Assembly: GCA_013399015.1 (NCBI GenBank)
Contig: VWZX01009002.1
Span: 248,001-312,000, forward strand
Origin: Galbula dea
Taxonomy: Eukaryota > Chordata > Aves > Piciformes > Galbulidae
Direction of reading: 5' to 3'
DNA: 64,000 nucleotides
The notes under the pieces are model-generated. The model had not been told where the DNA came from. It saw only the letters and a list, made by a program, of their open reading frames with translations, and did not search any database. A program made the position numbers and the translations under genes. Within the stretch, counting starts at the first letter, position 1. Every line of letters starts with the position of its first letter. Below are positions 27,901 through 36,230 of this stretch, one piece after another.

Positions 27901-30900
27901 ATATACCAGAAGACTGTATAACAGTTACAGAAGAGAAGATGCAAGAAGAAATTTGGTCAGGCTACCCTTACCAAAAACTACAGGCCTAAGTTTTTGCAAG
28001 TTTAGTTCAATTTCCTATTGGATCAGGCCTATGTTCAGAGAATAATTTTATAAAGCTCCACTGCCTTTTTGATGTGACATTTACCTTCTGAATGTCTTTT
28101 GTTCTGCCAAACACTAGGTGTTGTTAGCCTAACTCCTCCTAAATGAAAGCAGTGCAGTTCATCCTTAGAGATGAAAGATGCCCAAAGCAGTACCATGGAG
28201 TTGTCTTTAATGAATATTTGGAAAGACAAATAGCATGAAAACCCCCATGTATTCCACACCTCAGAAGGCCACCTGCACACTTATAACATGAGGCTAAATT
28301 CTTAACATATGCAGAAGCACAGACCTAATAAAATGGGCAATACTAATTTCAAAAGAGGAGTTTCAAGTCATATTGTTTTCCTATTATTTAGCCTTCAATT
28401 TACAAGGTTTTGTATGTCATCCTTTTAGAGAAGCTGATGGCATAAGAAAGCCATGCTAGTTTACCTCACAAAAACTAGAGAATTCTACACACTGCACTGT
28501 AACTGCTCAAGGATTTCTATAGAGGCCTTTAAAAACAATGCTGACAAAAAGATGTTGCTAGATACAAGTCAGTGCCTGGAGCATTATTTCTGGAAGAAAT
28601 GCTCCAGATGTACATGAATCTGAAACAGTTTCTTTGGCTTGTGTGTCAGTTGAGGTAATACATCACACTGAAGAAACAACATGTTGATGTTTCCTAACCA
28701 TTCCAGTTTGAGCCCTAATTTAGCAGAGTCTTATGTAGAAACCACCTACAATATAGAGTAGGTCTGCAGAAAGGCTGGAGTAAACCAATGTGACATTTCA
28801 ATGGCAGAGTAAAAGCAAAAGGCCAGATGAAATTCTCTGTCACAATGGAAGCAAAGATTTCCCAAAAGAGCACTTCTTTTTCTGCCTTCCCTTGGGATCT
28901 GTGGTTTCTAGAGGTATTCATTCTGTAACAAAATAATAAATGAGAGAGAGAAAATGGACTGAACATTGATAGATCCGTAACCTCCTTACCAAGAAGCTGA
29001 GATACACAAATGGATATTTTGATAAAAATGAGATGTCTTACTGAACATGAATACTAACAAATATAAATTCCTTGTACAGGCCTGCATAATAAGATGTTTT
29101 CCACAGTGACTGTTTCATGGTTTATAAACAGTGAATCTTGAATAATCATAGTTTCAGACAACAACCTGGACATTATTGATCTACATTAGTCAAAAGTGGT
29201 GAATCATCTCTGGGCTTGTGGGAAAAGGAAAAGGCTGGGATATATGTGCCAGTAGAGTAAGTACCCAATACCTTTAATTATGCTAGCACAGATGTGCAGC
29301 TATTGTTTACAGCCAACTACTATGTGTCAATTGAAATTTACACTAGAGTCTTCAGATCACTTTTTGTTAATGGCTGAAGGACTGTGTAAAGCAGTCTCAG
29401 TCTTTGAATGGGCACCAAGAATCAGGATATTATAGAGGGAAAACTAACTGTAACCACACTTCATACTCTGTAGGCATTAACTCTGAGCTAGAAGTATTTC
29501 TTAGGGAAATGGTAGTTTGCTGAGAGGAGGAATTTCCTTAACTTCAGTAAAAGCCATCAGTGACTTTAAGCCAGCAAACACTGTGCATCAGGGTGACTAT
29601 GAAACTAAGTATCTATTTGATAAACTGAAAGCTGTTCACTTCCATGCAGGTAAGCACTTCAAAGCCACACAGATTTCAAGGATACAGTAGCAAAGCAAAA
29701 GTGAAAACTGGAGGAAGACTGAAAAGAACCCTGAAAATCTAAGAGGTGCTTCCAACAGAAAAGGAATATACTACTTTTCAAGTCTGCATGGAACAGGATA
29801 AATCACAGTGGTTTCAAATTGCAACAAGAGATCAAGCTAGACTGCAAGAGGGAAAAAAATCCCCAAAATTTGAAGACAAAGATAAATGAACTAAAATGTG
29901 TTATCCATAGTTTGTTTGGAATGATTCTTACTGGAAGTTTTTGAGAACAGGTTAAACAAAGCATTTGTAGCTATGGCTTATCAATAATTAATCCTGCTTT
30001 GGGCTCCTTGGTCTAGCTGACTTACTTGATACAAGAAAATGTGTACAAATAAAAACACAGTACAGAGCTCAGAAGTTCTAAAGAAGAAGAGCTCCAATCT
30101 GCCATGGTGCTGAGGCTTGATGCCATTACTGAGGATAAAGACTAAACTAATTATGCTCATTGCTTAAACTTATCCTAAACACTAAGGGTGGTTTTTTTCC
30201 CCAAACACATGCACATCCAGATATGCACAAATACCATCATTTTAGTTGAAAGCAAGACAATTTCCCTGACTCCTCAGAGTTTAACTTAAAAAAATGAGGG
30301 GGTGTTGTTCCCCATGCCCTCCTGGTCAGCAAGACAAAGTGATGAAGGAGCACAAAAATGCCTAAGGCAGCTCAAAGTTTGCATGAGATGAGACAGTGAT
30401 GACAGGTCTGGTTTTTCTTCACTTGGGAATCTGTGTGGTGTACTCTAGTTTAGCAGATTCCTTCTGATTTCTGGGAGCTGCACATCTCCCTGAACAGCAG
30501 ATCATCTGGAGGTCACAGGTATGAGAGCAAAATGGAAAGGTATAAGCAGTTATGATGGAAATCTTATGCTTGTAATGTATGTAGAGAAACCTAGTGACTG
30601 TGAGGACAGCAGGAGGAAACAGCACAGCAGAGGCTAATGTGCAAAGACAGAAACATCAAACCAGAAGCTTTTAAAGGTTAGTTCAGTGTAGAAGTCACTC
30701 ACAGGACTCAAATAAAGCACTTTTTCCTTAAAGAAGTTGTAGAAGTTCTGTGTACTCAGAAGAGACAGAAACCTGATCATACAGGAAATCATTAAACTGA
30801 AAGCTCAAACCCAGAAACTTTACTAACACTCATATTCCAACAGTTTGTGACTGCTGAGCCAAAAAAATGAAGGGTGGATGTCTACCCACACATTCAATGA

Positions 30901-33900
30901 AGAATTTGGTGAATATTGTCTGGAGTAAGCAACTAGGGGTGGTATCAAGAAAAGGAGTCTTCAACTTCTATTAAAAGGACATCTGACATTTTGCTGATGG
31001 TATTTTTCACTGTTAGTGAATACCAAAGTCCATGTCCCATCAGGAGGAAGGACACCACAACTGCAGGTGCCTGACAAAATAGCAAATAAGTCCTTCAAGT
31101 CTTTATATACAGAATGACTCTTGGCAAGGGATCATACTCTGTAACCACTAGAGGGTTAAAAATAGAGCAGCTTACTGAAACACTTCTTTGCCATTGAATT
31201 AAGACAGACTGGGTTTGGATAAATCCAGAAGTTGTAGGTAAAGGGTTTAAAAAAGGTTTTATTTCAGATTCTATGGACAGAACTGAAGATGATTTGTCAT
31301 CTTGAGCCTGAAGAGGAAGCTGAGAACACAGAAGATGACAATGATAAGGGTGACACACCAGAAACTTGAAGTCCATCAGTTGTAAAAACTGAAAAGCAAT
31401 TGGAGTAAGGTTTGAAGAAGAAAGTAAGACTAACTTCCAGCAAAAAACAAGTAATCAGTGAAAACTTTATCATATATTGATTATAGCTCTACATACAAAA
31501 AGCTTTTCATGTAGAACTATGCATGTTTGCTTTCTGGAGGGAAATCTTACATTCAGATTAGTGCTGTATATAGCATTGCCCAACATTACAAAGATCTACT
31601 CAGGTGTGTTAGCACAGAGAAGAAAAGGAGGGTAGAATCTTTAAGGTAGTCATAGAACCCTCATAGAACCCTCATAGAACCCTCATAGAACCCTCATAGA
31701 ACCCTCATAGAACCCTCATAGAACCCTGGAAGGGACCTTAAAGATCATCTAGTTCCAAACCTCCTGCCTGGCAGGGACACCTTCCACTAGATCAGGTTGC
31801 CCAGGGCCCCATCAAGCCTTGTCTTATAACCTTCCAGGGATGAGGCTTCCACAACCTCTCTGGGCAACCTATGCCAGTGTCTAACCACCCTCATGGTGAA
31901 GAACTTCCTCCTAATATCCAACCTAAATCTACCCTCTTCTAGCTTACACCCATTTCCCCTGGTTCTATCACTGTCTGACCTCCTAAAAAGTCCCTCCCCA
32001 GCTTTCTTGTAGCCCCCTTCAGATACTGGAAGGCTACAATAAGGTCTCCTCGGAGCCTTCTCTGCAGACTGAACAACCCCAACTCTCTAATACTTCATTA
32101 GAACCTCAACACATAAAAATCAGTAGGAACAAACTCTATGCACATCAGCTAAACCCAAGCTTTTTTAGTTCTGTGATTTTTTTGAAGTCTGCTATTTGGT
32201 ATTTAAGAAACCAAGTTTACACTGGGTAATGACCGACTGGAAGGAAACACAGCCCAACGTGAAGAGCATCACCTTCACCTAGCTCTCAATGGAGAACAAA
32301 CAAATGTTTTGGTCTTCTCTAATTGAAAACAAATAAAAGATCACCTATAAGAGCAATGTTTAATAGGAATCTTACCAGCCAGCATGGTGACAAGAACAGC
32401 AATCTTTCTTTCGACCACTCTGAATTCTTGCAGAATTCACACTTTCAATTTTTAGTCACTACAGCTGAAGATATTTGTTTTGTCTGCCCCAGCCTGCACA
32501 CATATTGTTTGTGACAACATAACCATTTGTCACAGATTTGCTAATTACCAAATTACCACAGAAGAGCATGAATCACAATTAAAAGTCATTTTACATGTAG
32601 CTGTAGGGATGTGAATTTCACTTGATAACCAGTAAAACTGGTGCTCACTAGTACATGCTGACAACAGAGACCACAACTCCATTCACACAGGTATGGTACT
32701 GGATTAAGGTCCAGTCTGTAATACCCCTAAAGCTAAGGATAACTGGCATCATTTCCCAATGCAATCATCAGCAAAACACACAAATATTTATAGCTAATGA
32801 AATGCTGCATATAAAATACATCCAAGTAAACTTTATTCTTACAGGAGAAAACAGTTCCATAACATTATTTTCTATCAAGGTACAAGAGGTCTTGTTTTTC
32901 TGTGTAACAGCTGTGCCACACTGGCAGATTATAAACAGTGAACTATTTCAAACAGACTTTTCAAAATCAGGCAAGGGGTTTGGCTGTACAATTCCCACTT
33001 CATTTAATTAGACTACTCAAGTCCCTTATTTGCCTTTCAAGCCTCTACTGCACATTCTTTAGCTTCCTTCAGTATGGAAATACACTTATTTCTCAAACAT
33101 TATGCTACCTACTTCATTTGAATGAAAGAAAGTTGATTTATGGCAACAAGCTATGTGGCTGCTGAGCTCCAGAGTCACTACCTGGCAAAATAAAATAAGG
33201 ACAGAAGACTTCCCAAGTTCTGTGTAGCTACCTCATACCTAGAAACTAAGCATGGGAAAAAAAAACTGAGAGAGTTGGGGTTGTTCAGTCTGAAGAGGAG
33301 AAGGCTCCGAGGAGACCTTACTGTGGCCTTCCAGTATCTAAAGGGGGCTACAGGAAAGCTGGGGAGGGACTTCTTAGGAGGTCAGACAGTGATAGAACCA
33401 GAGGAAATGGGTGTAAGCTAGAGGAGGGTAGATTTAGGTTGGATATTAGGAGGAAGTTCATCACTATGAGGGTGGTTAGTGGAACAGGCTGCCCAGAGAG
33501 GTTGTGGAAGCTTCATCTCTGGAAGCTTTTAAGACAAGGCTTGATGGGGCCCTGGGCAACCTGATCTAGTGGAAGGTGTCCCTGCCAGGCAGGAGGTTTG
33601 GAACTAGATGATCTTTAAGGTCCCTTCCAGCTCTGACGATTCCATGAATCAACCTAGTACGAAAGCCATTCCCTAAGCACACGCGACCATCATTTCAGTG
33701 ATAAGTCTGCTTCAGACACCAGTAATCTGCTCTGTACATGCCAAGGATGGTGTCTTCATCACCACCTACCCAACTCCTTCAGCTCAATGAACAGCTCATT
33801 CACAACTTAACAGTCGAGCCAGAAGCCAGGAAAGCCAAATTCCCACTTCCCAGTGGATGGATTTAAGAAAACCACCACAAAGAGTAAACAGACTGAGAAC

Positions 33901-35794
33901 ACAGGGATCTGAAACAACATAAACCAACCTTGTTCCTGTGTCTCTACACAGACATTCTACCCAAACACTACATGATCAGTTTCAACCAGACAGAAAGAAC
34001 CTGAAATACAACTCCTGTATATATGAAATAAAACACAAGAAAGAAATATGCTTAAAATATTCATTTAGTAGTGAATCTCCCTGGTTAGCAAAAAGTCGAG
34101 CCCAATTGGATCCCGAAGTGACAGACATGTAAATTAGCATGCAACAATGGCTACCACCAGGAATCAACCCTTTTAAGAGAGATACAAAATCTAACAAAAC
34201 ACAATTCAAAAGGACCATGTGAATTCACTTTTATCCCTTCCACCTTTTAACAGTTTGTCTGTGCTCCATGAATGGGTGACAGTAATGTGTAAACAAACGT
34301 TACCACTTTTATCAGCTAGACTATCAAACCCTTAGTAAAGCTCCAGAAGTAGCTGGGAGTTTCTGTAGCCTAAAGCATTTAGAAACTTGTTCTACACACT
34401 GTGTCATACCTAATGCCAGCTGGGAAAGGACATCCAAGAAAAATCAGGGCAATGTATAGACCCCTACGTGACTAAAATGGAGCAGTTTGTTTTAACTGTA
34501 GAGCTAGCACCACAAAGTTTGTTTAGAAAGGGATGCTCAGCAGGGTCACCAGTTCAGAAAAAACACCTGCAAACATCTCTGGCTTCAGCATCAGGCCCTT
34601 TTCCAAGTTATAGCCAGAAAAACCACACACAATGGTGCTTCAACCAGGGTCAGCTTAGGAGCCCTCTCCTGAGGTGGGATTCAGCTCCCCTGATAGGGCG
34701 AGAAAATGCTGAGCAGCATCACAGGGCTACAGACCTGCCACCATCACTGGGGGGTTAAGTTTAGTCCAGCACCACTTCAGCACCTTCCTCCTTCCTAGGA
34801 TGCCCCAAACTTCGCTACCCCTCCACGGTACAAGATAGGGGAGGGTAAGGGGCAGTGGGAGAAAGGGGGTACTGGGGCACTGAGAGGACCCAGAGAGACT
34901 TTCAGCTCCTCCCTGGCCCCTCGGCCGAGAAGCGGAGCGCCCATCTCCCCGACTGCCACCTCCCCCCCTCACCTCCAGGGGTGGAGAGGTGTCCGAGGGA
35001 AGGGGACAGAGAAGGGCGGGGGGCGCCTCGGTCCGCCACCGCCAGGAACAAAGGGCCCTTCGATAAGCCGAGCCGAAGAGCACAACAAAGGGGCCTAGAG
35101 ACCGCGAGAACCGGGGCGGCCGCCGGGGAGCGGGGAGGTGGGGGAAAAGAGAGGCGGGGGAAAGGGATTACAGGCCCGGCCGGAGCGGCTCCCGGCGCAG
35201 GGGGGCGGGCCGCCTCATCTCAGCCCACAATGAGCGGCGGCAGCGTCAATCGCCCCGCAGCACCCGGCTCGGAGCTCTAACTCTCAGCGACCCTCGTCCC
35301 CCCCGGGCCACCACCGCACCGGGCCGCTGGCTGCGGCTCCCCGGCGGCGTTCCCCGACGGGGGCGGCGCTGCTCCTGTCCGGCCTCCCCGCGCTGTCTCT
35401 CACCCGGGCACAAGCACAGCAGAGACACACGCACACACAACACATAGCCCTCGGGGGAGGGNNNNNNNNNNNNNNNNNNNNNNNNNNNNNNNNNNNNNNN
35501 NNNNNNNNNNNNNNNNNNNNNNNNNNNNNNNNNNNNNNNNNNNNNNNNNNNNNNNNNNNNNNNNNNNNNNNNNNNNNNNNNNNNNNNNNNNNNNNNNNNN
35601 NNNNNNCCCCCACCCTCTGCTCCCCCCTCCCTCGGCCTCCGGCCCCCCCCGAGCCGTTCCCGAGTCACGTGATTACACAATGCCACGTTCCGGGGAGGGG
35701 TCACGTGCTGGAGAGCACGGTTGGGCGGGAAGGGAGTGGATGGGGGAGTGGTNCCTAGGCTACCGCTCTCCTGCTCGGCCTCCTCGTCCGCCAT
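1..35794 (-). CDS. ZNF292: ZNF292, zinc finger protein 292 (gene-level span, 3' end off window, exon 1 incomplete)
   Basis: Large nuclear C2H2 zinc-finger protein, known from the family as a DNA-binding transcriptional regulator; human loss-of-function variants cause a neurodevelopmental disorder. Eight minus-strand exons are visible here: 35754-35794 (partial), 14861-15015, 14267-14345, 13378-13513, 7740-7942, 6635-6771, 5288-5429 and 1-3912 (partial). Exons 2-8 join in phase over 4764 bases (1588 codons) with no stop. Every visible internal junction is GT/AG. The N-terminal part (exons 2-7) is the helical, finger-free region of the family; zinc fingers begin in exon 8. Human ZNF292 also has eight coding exons with a giant last one and is about 2,720 residues long, so roughly 1,100 residues should lie beyond the left edge. 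The identification comes from recognised sequence, such as the run LFWSKLQQRVEPSIQVYLER in exon 7. The missing part of exon 1 falls in or near an assembly gap. Confidence 0.96.
3913..5287 (-). other. ZNF292: ZNF292 intron 7
   Basis: This 1375-base intron has its donor (GTAAGG) at 5287 and its acceptor (TTGCTTTACAG) next to 3912. It contains a T-run at about 5063-5074. I see no gene or repeat family in it. Confidence 0.85.
5288..5429 (-). CDS. ZNF292: ZNF292 exon 7
   Basis: The exon is 142 bases, bounded by an acceptor reading TTGTTCTAG and a donor reading GAG/GTAAGG. The first base completes a Trp codon split with exon 6 (TG/G), and the exon ends on a codon boundary. It encodes ELTLFWSKLQQRVEPSIQVY followed by LERCRQLSVLTKTVYHIFF and LIKVINSE, part of the conserved helical N-terminal region. 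A longer open frame (5249-5551) runs across both splice sites, but its flanks are intron. Confidence 0.96.
5430..6634 (-). other. ZNF292: ZNF292 intron 6
   Basis: The donor GTGAGTG lies at 6634 and the acceptor next to 5429. The 1205 bases are AT-rich. I see no gene, RNA or repeat family in them. Confidence 0.8.
6635..6771 (-). CDS. ZNF292: ZNF292 exon 6
   Basis: The exon is 137 bases with an acceptor reading CCCTTCTAG and a donor reading CTG/GTGAGT. It starts in phase 0 and leaves two bases (TG) that join G of exon 7 to make Trp. It encodes IAEVDCKDALEMICNLESDG, then DEKSALILCAAFLSRQLQQG and EMYCAW. It belongs to the finger-free N-terminal half and matches the family closely. Confidence 0.96.
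6772..7739 (-). other. ZNF292: ZNF292 intron 5
   Basis: This 968-base intron has its donor (GTAAGT) at 7739 and its acceptor next to 6771. Apart from the CR1 fragment at 6829-6905 I see nothing recognisable in it. Confidence 0.8.
6829..6905 (-). repeat. CR1 LINE 3'-end fragment in ZNF292 intron 5
   Basis: Read on the plus strand the fragment runs GTCACAGACTATTCTGAGCT, then GGAAGGGACC and GGATCATCCAGTCCAGCTCC. This is the reverse complement of the conserved 3' end of avian CR1, so the element is in minus orientation. It is about 75 bases, diverged, and close to exon 6, with no visible effect on the splice sites. Confidence 0.75.
7740..7942 (-). CDS. ZNF292: ZNF292 exon 5
   Basis: The exon is 203 bases with an acceptor reading TTCTTTGCAG and a donor reading GAA/GTAAGT. 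Two leading bases (TG) complete a Val codon begun by the last G of exon 4, and the exon ends on a codon boundary. It encodes VSDFLVSEGPVLLDMRIKHL, then MKTKQLTQATALAKLCSDHP and a stretch ending in SPNEKLMEE. This is conserved helical N-terminal sequence of ZNF292. Confidence 0.96.
7943..13377 (-). other. ZNF292: ZNF292 intron 4
   Basis: This 5.4-kb intron separates exons 4 and 5. It is AT-rich and holds no open frame I can tie to a protein. The block at about 10480-11430 looks different from its surroundings and contains an imperfect palindrome (10631-10727); it may be an old interspersed repeat of a family I cannot name. A CAG run lies near 11206-11221. Confidence 0.75.
10631..10727. repeat. 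imperfect inverted repeat (palindrome) in ZNF292 intron 4
   Basis: The left outer arm GTGAATGTACATGTGGA (10631-10647) is the reverse complement of the right outer arm CCCACATGTGCATTCAC (10711-10727) at 15 of 17 positions. The inner parts match more loosely around a centre near 10679. The structure lies in a block of about 0.9 kb that reads like a decayed dispersed repeat. I do not know the family. Confidence 0.5.
13378..13513 (-). CDS. ZNF292: ZNF292 exon 4
   Basis: The exon is 136 bases with an acceptor reading GTTCTTCAG and a donor reading AAAG/GTAAC. It starts in phase 0 and leaves one base (G) for the Val codon shared with exon 5. It encodes VAHKNLMENGSHELHILTTL, then TQEKGVWKNPVLCGILSQEQ and LDPEK. 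The motif GVWKNPVLC is strongly conserved in ZNF292. Confidence 0.95.
13514..14266 (-). other. ZNF292: ZNF292 intron 3
   Basis: This 753-base intron has its donor GTGAGT at 14266. It contains a G/T-rich low-complexity patch at about 13765-13803. I see nothing else recognisable in it. Confidence 0.8.
14267..14345 (-). CDS. ZNF292: ZNF292 exon 3
   Basis: This is the shortest internal exon, 79 bases, with an acceptor reading GACTTGCAG and a donor reading CAG/GTGAGT. Its first base completes the Leu codon CT/A begun in exon 2, and it ends on a codon boundary. It encodes SCIELLLCLPLDLPENKWKE then FQAFVQ. It is too short for a simple open-frame scan and was found by following splice phase from both neighbours. 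Confidence 0.94.
14346..14860 (-). other. ZNF292: ZNF292 intron 2
   Basis: This 515-base intron has its donor GTGAGT at 14860. I see nothing recognisable in it. Confidence 0.8.
14861..15015 (-). CDS. ZNF292: ZNF292 exon 2
   Basis: The exon is 155 bases with an acceptor reading TTCCTAAACAG and a donor reading CACT/GTGAGT. It starts in phase 0 with TLLEYAEKWKTSEDPLPLLE, followed by VYTVAIRSYVKARPYLTSEC and ENVAFVLERLA, and leaves CT of a Leu codon finished in exon 3. In the human protein the equivalent TLLEYAEKW begins near residue 57, so about 56 codons are expected in exon 1, of which only 13 are visible in this window. Confidence 0.95.
15995..16770 (-). repeat. degraded CR1 LINE, minus orientation
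   Basis: The plus strand contains CTCTGTGGGCAACCTGTTTC near 16036. Further on are the CR1 landmarks AATAAAGATGTTAGAAAG (16449-16466), GCTGCCATCTGGAC (near 16512) and CAGCCAATG (near 16564), all in antisense order. The element is old, with many substitutions and gaps, and keeps no usable reading frame. The limits are approximate. Confidence 0.65.
27235..27310 (+). repeat. CR1 LINE 3'-end fragment, plus orientation
   Basis: The run TGGTTGGACTTGTTGATCTT, then GAAGGTCCTTTCCAACCCTG, is the sense-strand 3' end of CR1. Only about 75 bases remain. Confidence 0.75.
29926..30035 (+). repeat. probable old CR1 fragment, plus orientation
   Basis: CTGGAAGTTTTTGAGAACAG is followed by GTTAAACAAAGCATTTGT and AATCCTGCTTTGGGC, in the order of the last 150 bases of CR1. 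The fragment is heavily diverged, so the call is moderate. Confidence 0.5.
31651..32088 (-). repeat. CR1 LINE, 5'-truncated, minus orientation, with expanded 11-base tail
   Basis: The plus strand gives the full antisense 3' end of an avian CR1. It has AAAGATCATCTAGTTCCAAA near 31740, GGTTGCCCAGGGCCCCATCA near 31795, CTCTGGGCAACC near 31858, and an end at AACTCTCT (32081-32088). The 3' tail (left side) consists of seven perfect head-to-tail copies of CATAGAACCCT (31651-31727) where a few eight-base units are usual. The copy is only moderately diverged and has no coding potential. Confidence 0.92.
33269..33650 (+). repeat. CR1 LINE, 5'-truncated, plus orientation
   Basis: The sense-strand CR1 3' end starts at AGAGAGTTGGGGTTGTTCAG and ends near GATTCCATGAAT. 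It includes GGGCAACCTGATCTAGTGGA and AACTAGATGATCTTTAAGGT. It closely resembles the copy at 31651-32088 but in the opposite orientation, and both begin at nearly the same 5' point. The bases just before it are A-rich. Confidence 0.92.
35462..35606. other. assembly gap (145 N)
   Basis: An unbroken run of 145 Ns lies in the GC-rich start of the gene. The missing part of ZNF292 exon 1 and its donor site probably belong in or near this gap. Confidence 0.99.
35607..35752. repeat. 146-base duplicate of promoter sequence, copy A (likely assembly artefact)
   Basis: It matches 35827-35972 at a constant offset of 220 bases with one difference (G at 35745, T at 35965). The copy is bounded by Ns on one side and by the single N at 35753 on the other, which suggests a small alternative contig placed in the gap. 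Confidence 0.9.
35754..35794 (-). CDS. ZNF292: ZNF292 exon 1 (5' coding part, truncated by assembly)
   Basis: The ATG at 35794-35792 opens MADEEAEQESGSL plus two bases. MADEEAEQE is the conserved N-terminus of ZNF292. After 41 bases the frame meets the ambiguous base at 35753 and then runs into a copy of promoter sequence, which cannot be exon. About 43 codons and the donor site are therefore missing. The start lies in AAGATGGCGGAC, a YY1-type initiator motif often found at the start of short-leader genes. The residues after E9 differ from human and could be real or a gap-closing error. Confidence 0.85.
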
Positions 35795-36190
35795 CTTCGC
35801 ACCCCGCTCCGTCGCGTACGCAGCCCCCCCCACCCTCTGCTCCCCCCTCCCTCGGCCTCCGGCCCCCCCCGAGCCGTTCCCGAGTCACGTGATTACACAA
35901 TGCCACGTTCCGGGGAGGGGTCACGTGCTGGAGAGCACGGTTGGGCGGGAAGGGAGTGGATGGGTGAGTGGTAGTGGCGGTGGTTTGGGGGGGCTGTTAT
36001 ATGCGCGCACGCTCTCCTTCCCCCCGCGGCGCAGGACGGGGCCGGGGGGAGGAGCGAAACCGACCAAGGGGCGTGGCTCCGCGCGTCACGTGACGCAACG
36101 CCACGCGCTCGCGCGGCCACGTGACCGCCGCTCCCCGCCCTCCCGGCGACGGTTTTTGGCGGCAAACGGCAGCAAAATGGCGGCCGTCCG
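35795..36190 (-). promoter_or_regulatory. ZNF292: ZNF292 promoter region, possibly bidirectional
   Basis: No TATA box is visible. Four CACGTG E-boxes lie at 35886, 35922, 36087 and 36118, two of them in the extended form TCACGTGA (35885-35892 and 36086-36093), the kind bound by USF/MYC/MITF-family factors. A YY1-type motif sits over the ZNF292 ATG on the minus strand (35786-35797). A second, AAAATGGCGGCC, faces the plus strand at 36174-36185, just after an E2F-like TTTTTGGCGGCAAA (36153-36166). The binding factors are inferred from motif match only. Confidence 0.65.
35827..35972. repeat. 146-base duplicate of promoter sequence, copy B (likely the genuine one)
   Basis: This partner of 35607-35752 is directly upstream of the ZNF292 ATG, where promoter sequence is expected, and it continues without a break into unique upstream sequence. 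It carries CACGTG at 35886-35891 and 35922-35927. Confidence 0.85.
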
Positions 36191-36230
36191 CGTTTGGAGG
36201 GAGAGGTCTTGAGTTGTTGCGGTGGCTGTA

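Larger units (their letters stand above)
15016..35753 (-). other. ZNF292: ZNF292 intron 1
   Basis: This is the large first intron of about 20.7 kb, from the acceptor next to 15015 to the broken first exon. It is mostly unremarkable AT-rich sequence. Recognisable inserts are CR1 fragments at about 15995-16770, 27235-27310, 29926-30035, 31651-32088 and 33269-33650. There are low-complexity patches at about 18685-18735 (A/C-rich) and 25420-25440 (AAC repeats). The last 900 bases are GC-rich and form part of the CpG island. I found no internal gene on either strand. The exact exon 1 donor is not visible because of the gap. Confidence 0.8.
34860..36230. promoter_or_regulatory. CpG island over the ZNF292 start
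   Basis: GC and CpG content rise sharply at about 34.9 kb and fall after about 36.2 kb, while the surrounding sequence is AT-rich and CpG-poor. The island covers the start of intron 1, exon 1 and the upstream promoter. It is interrupted by 145 Ns (35462-35606) and an ambiguous base (35753). This is the usual setting of a broadly expressed vertebrate gene. Limits are estimated by eye. Confidence 0.85.

Noticed and set aside
31651..31727. Regular short repeats considered as a CRISPR-like array
   Set aside because: The units are 11 bases, directly adjacent without spacers, and lie at the tail of a CR1 element in a vertebrate intron.
34855..35280. 141-codon plus-strand frame in the CpG island
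   Set aside because: The composition is that of random GC-rich sequence (Arg/Gly/Pro/Ala), with no motif or splice context.
35246..35833. Long minus-strand open frame across the N run
   Set aside because: It is open only because Ns translate as unknown residues; only its first part (from the ATG at 35794) is ZNF292 exon 1. The rest is promoter copy and intron.
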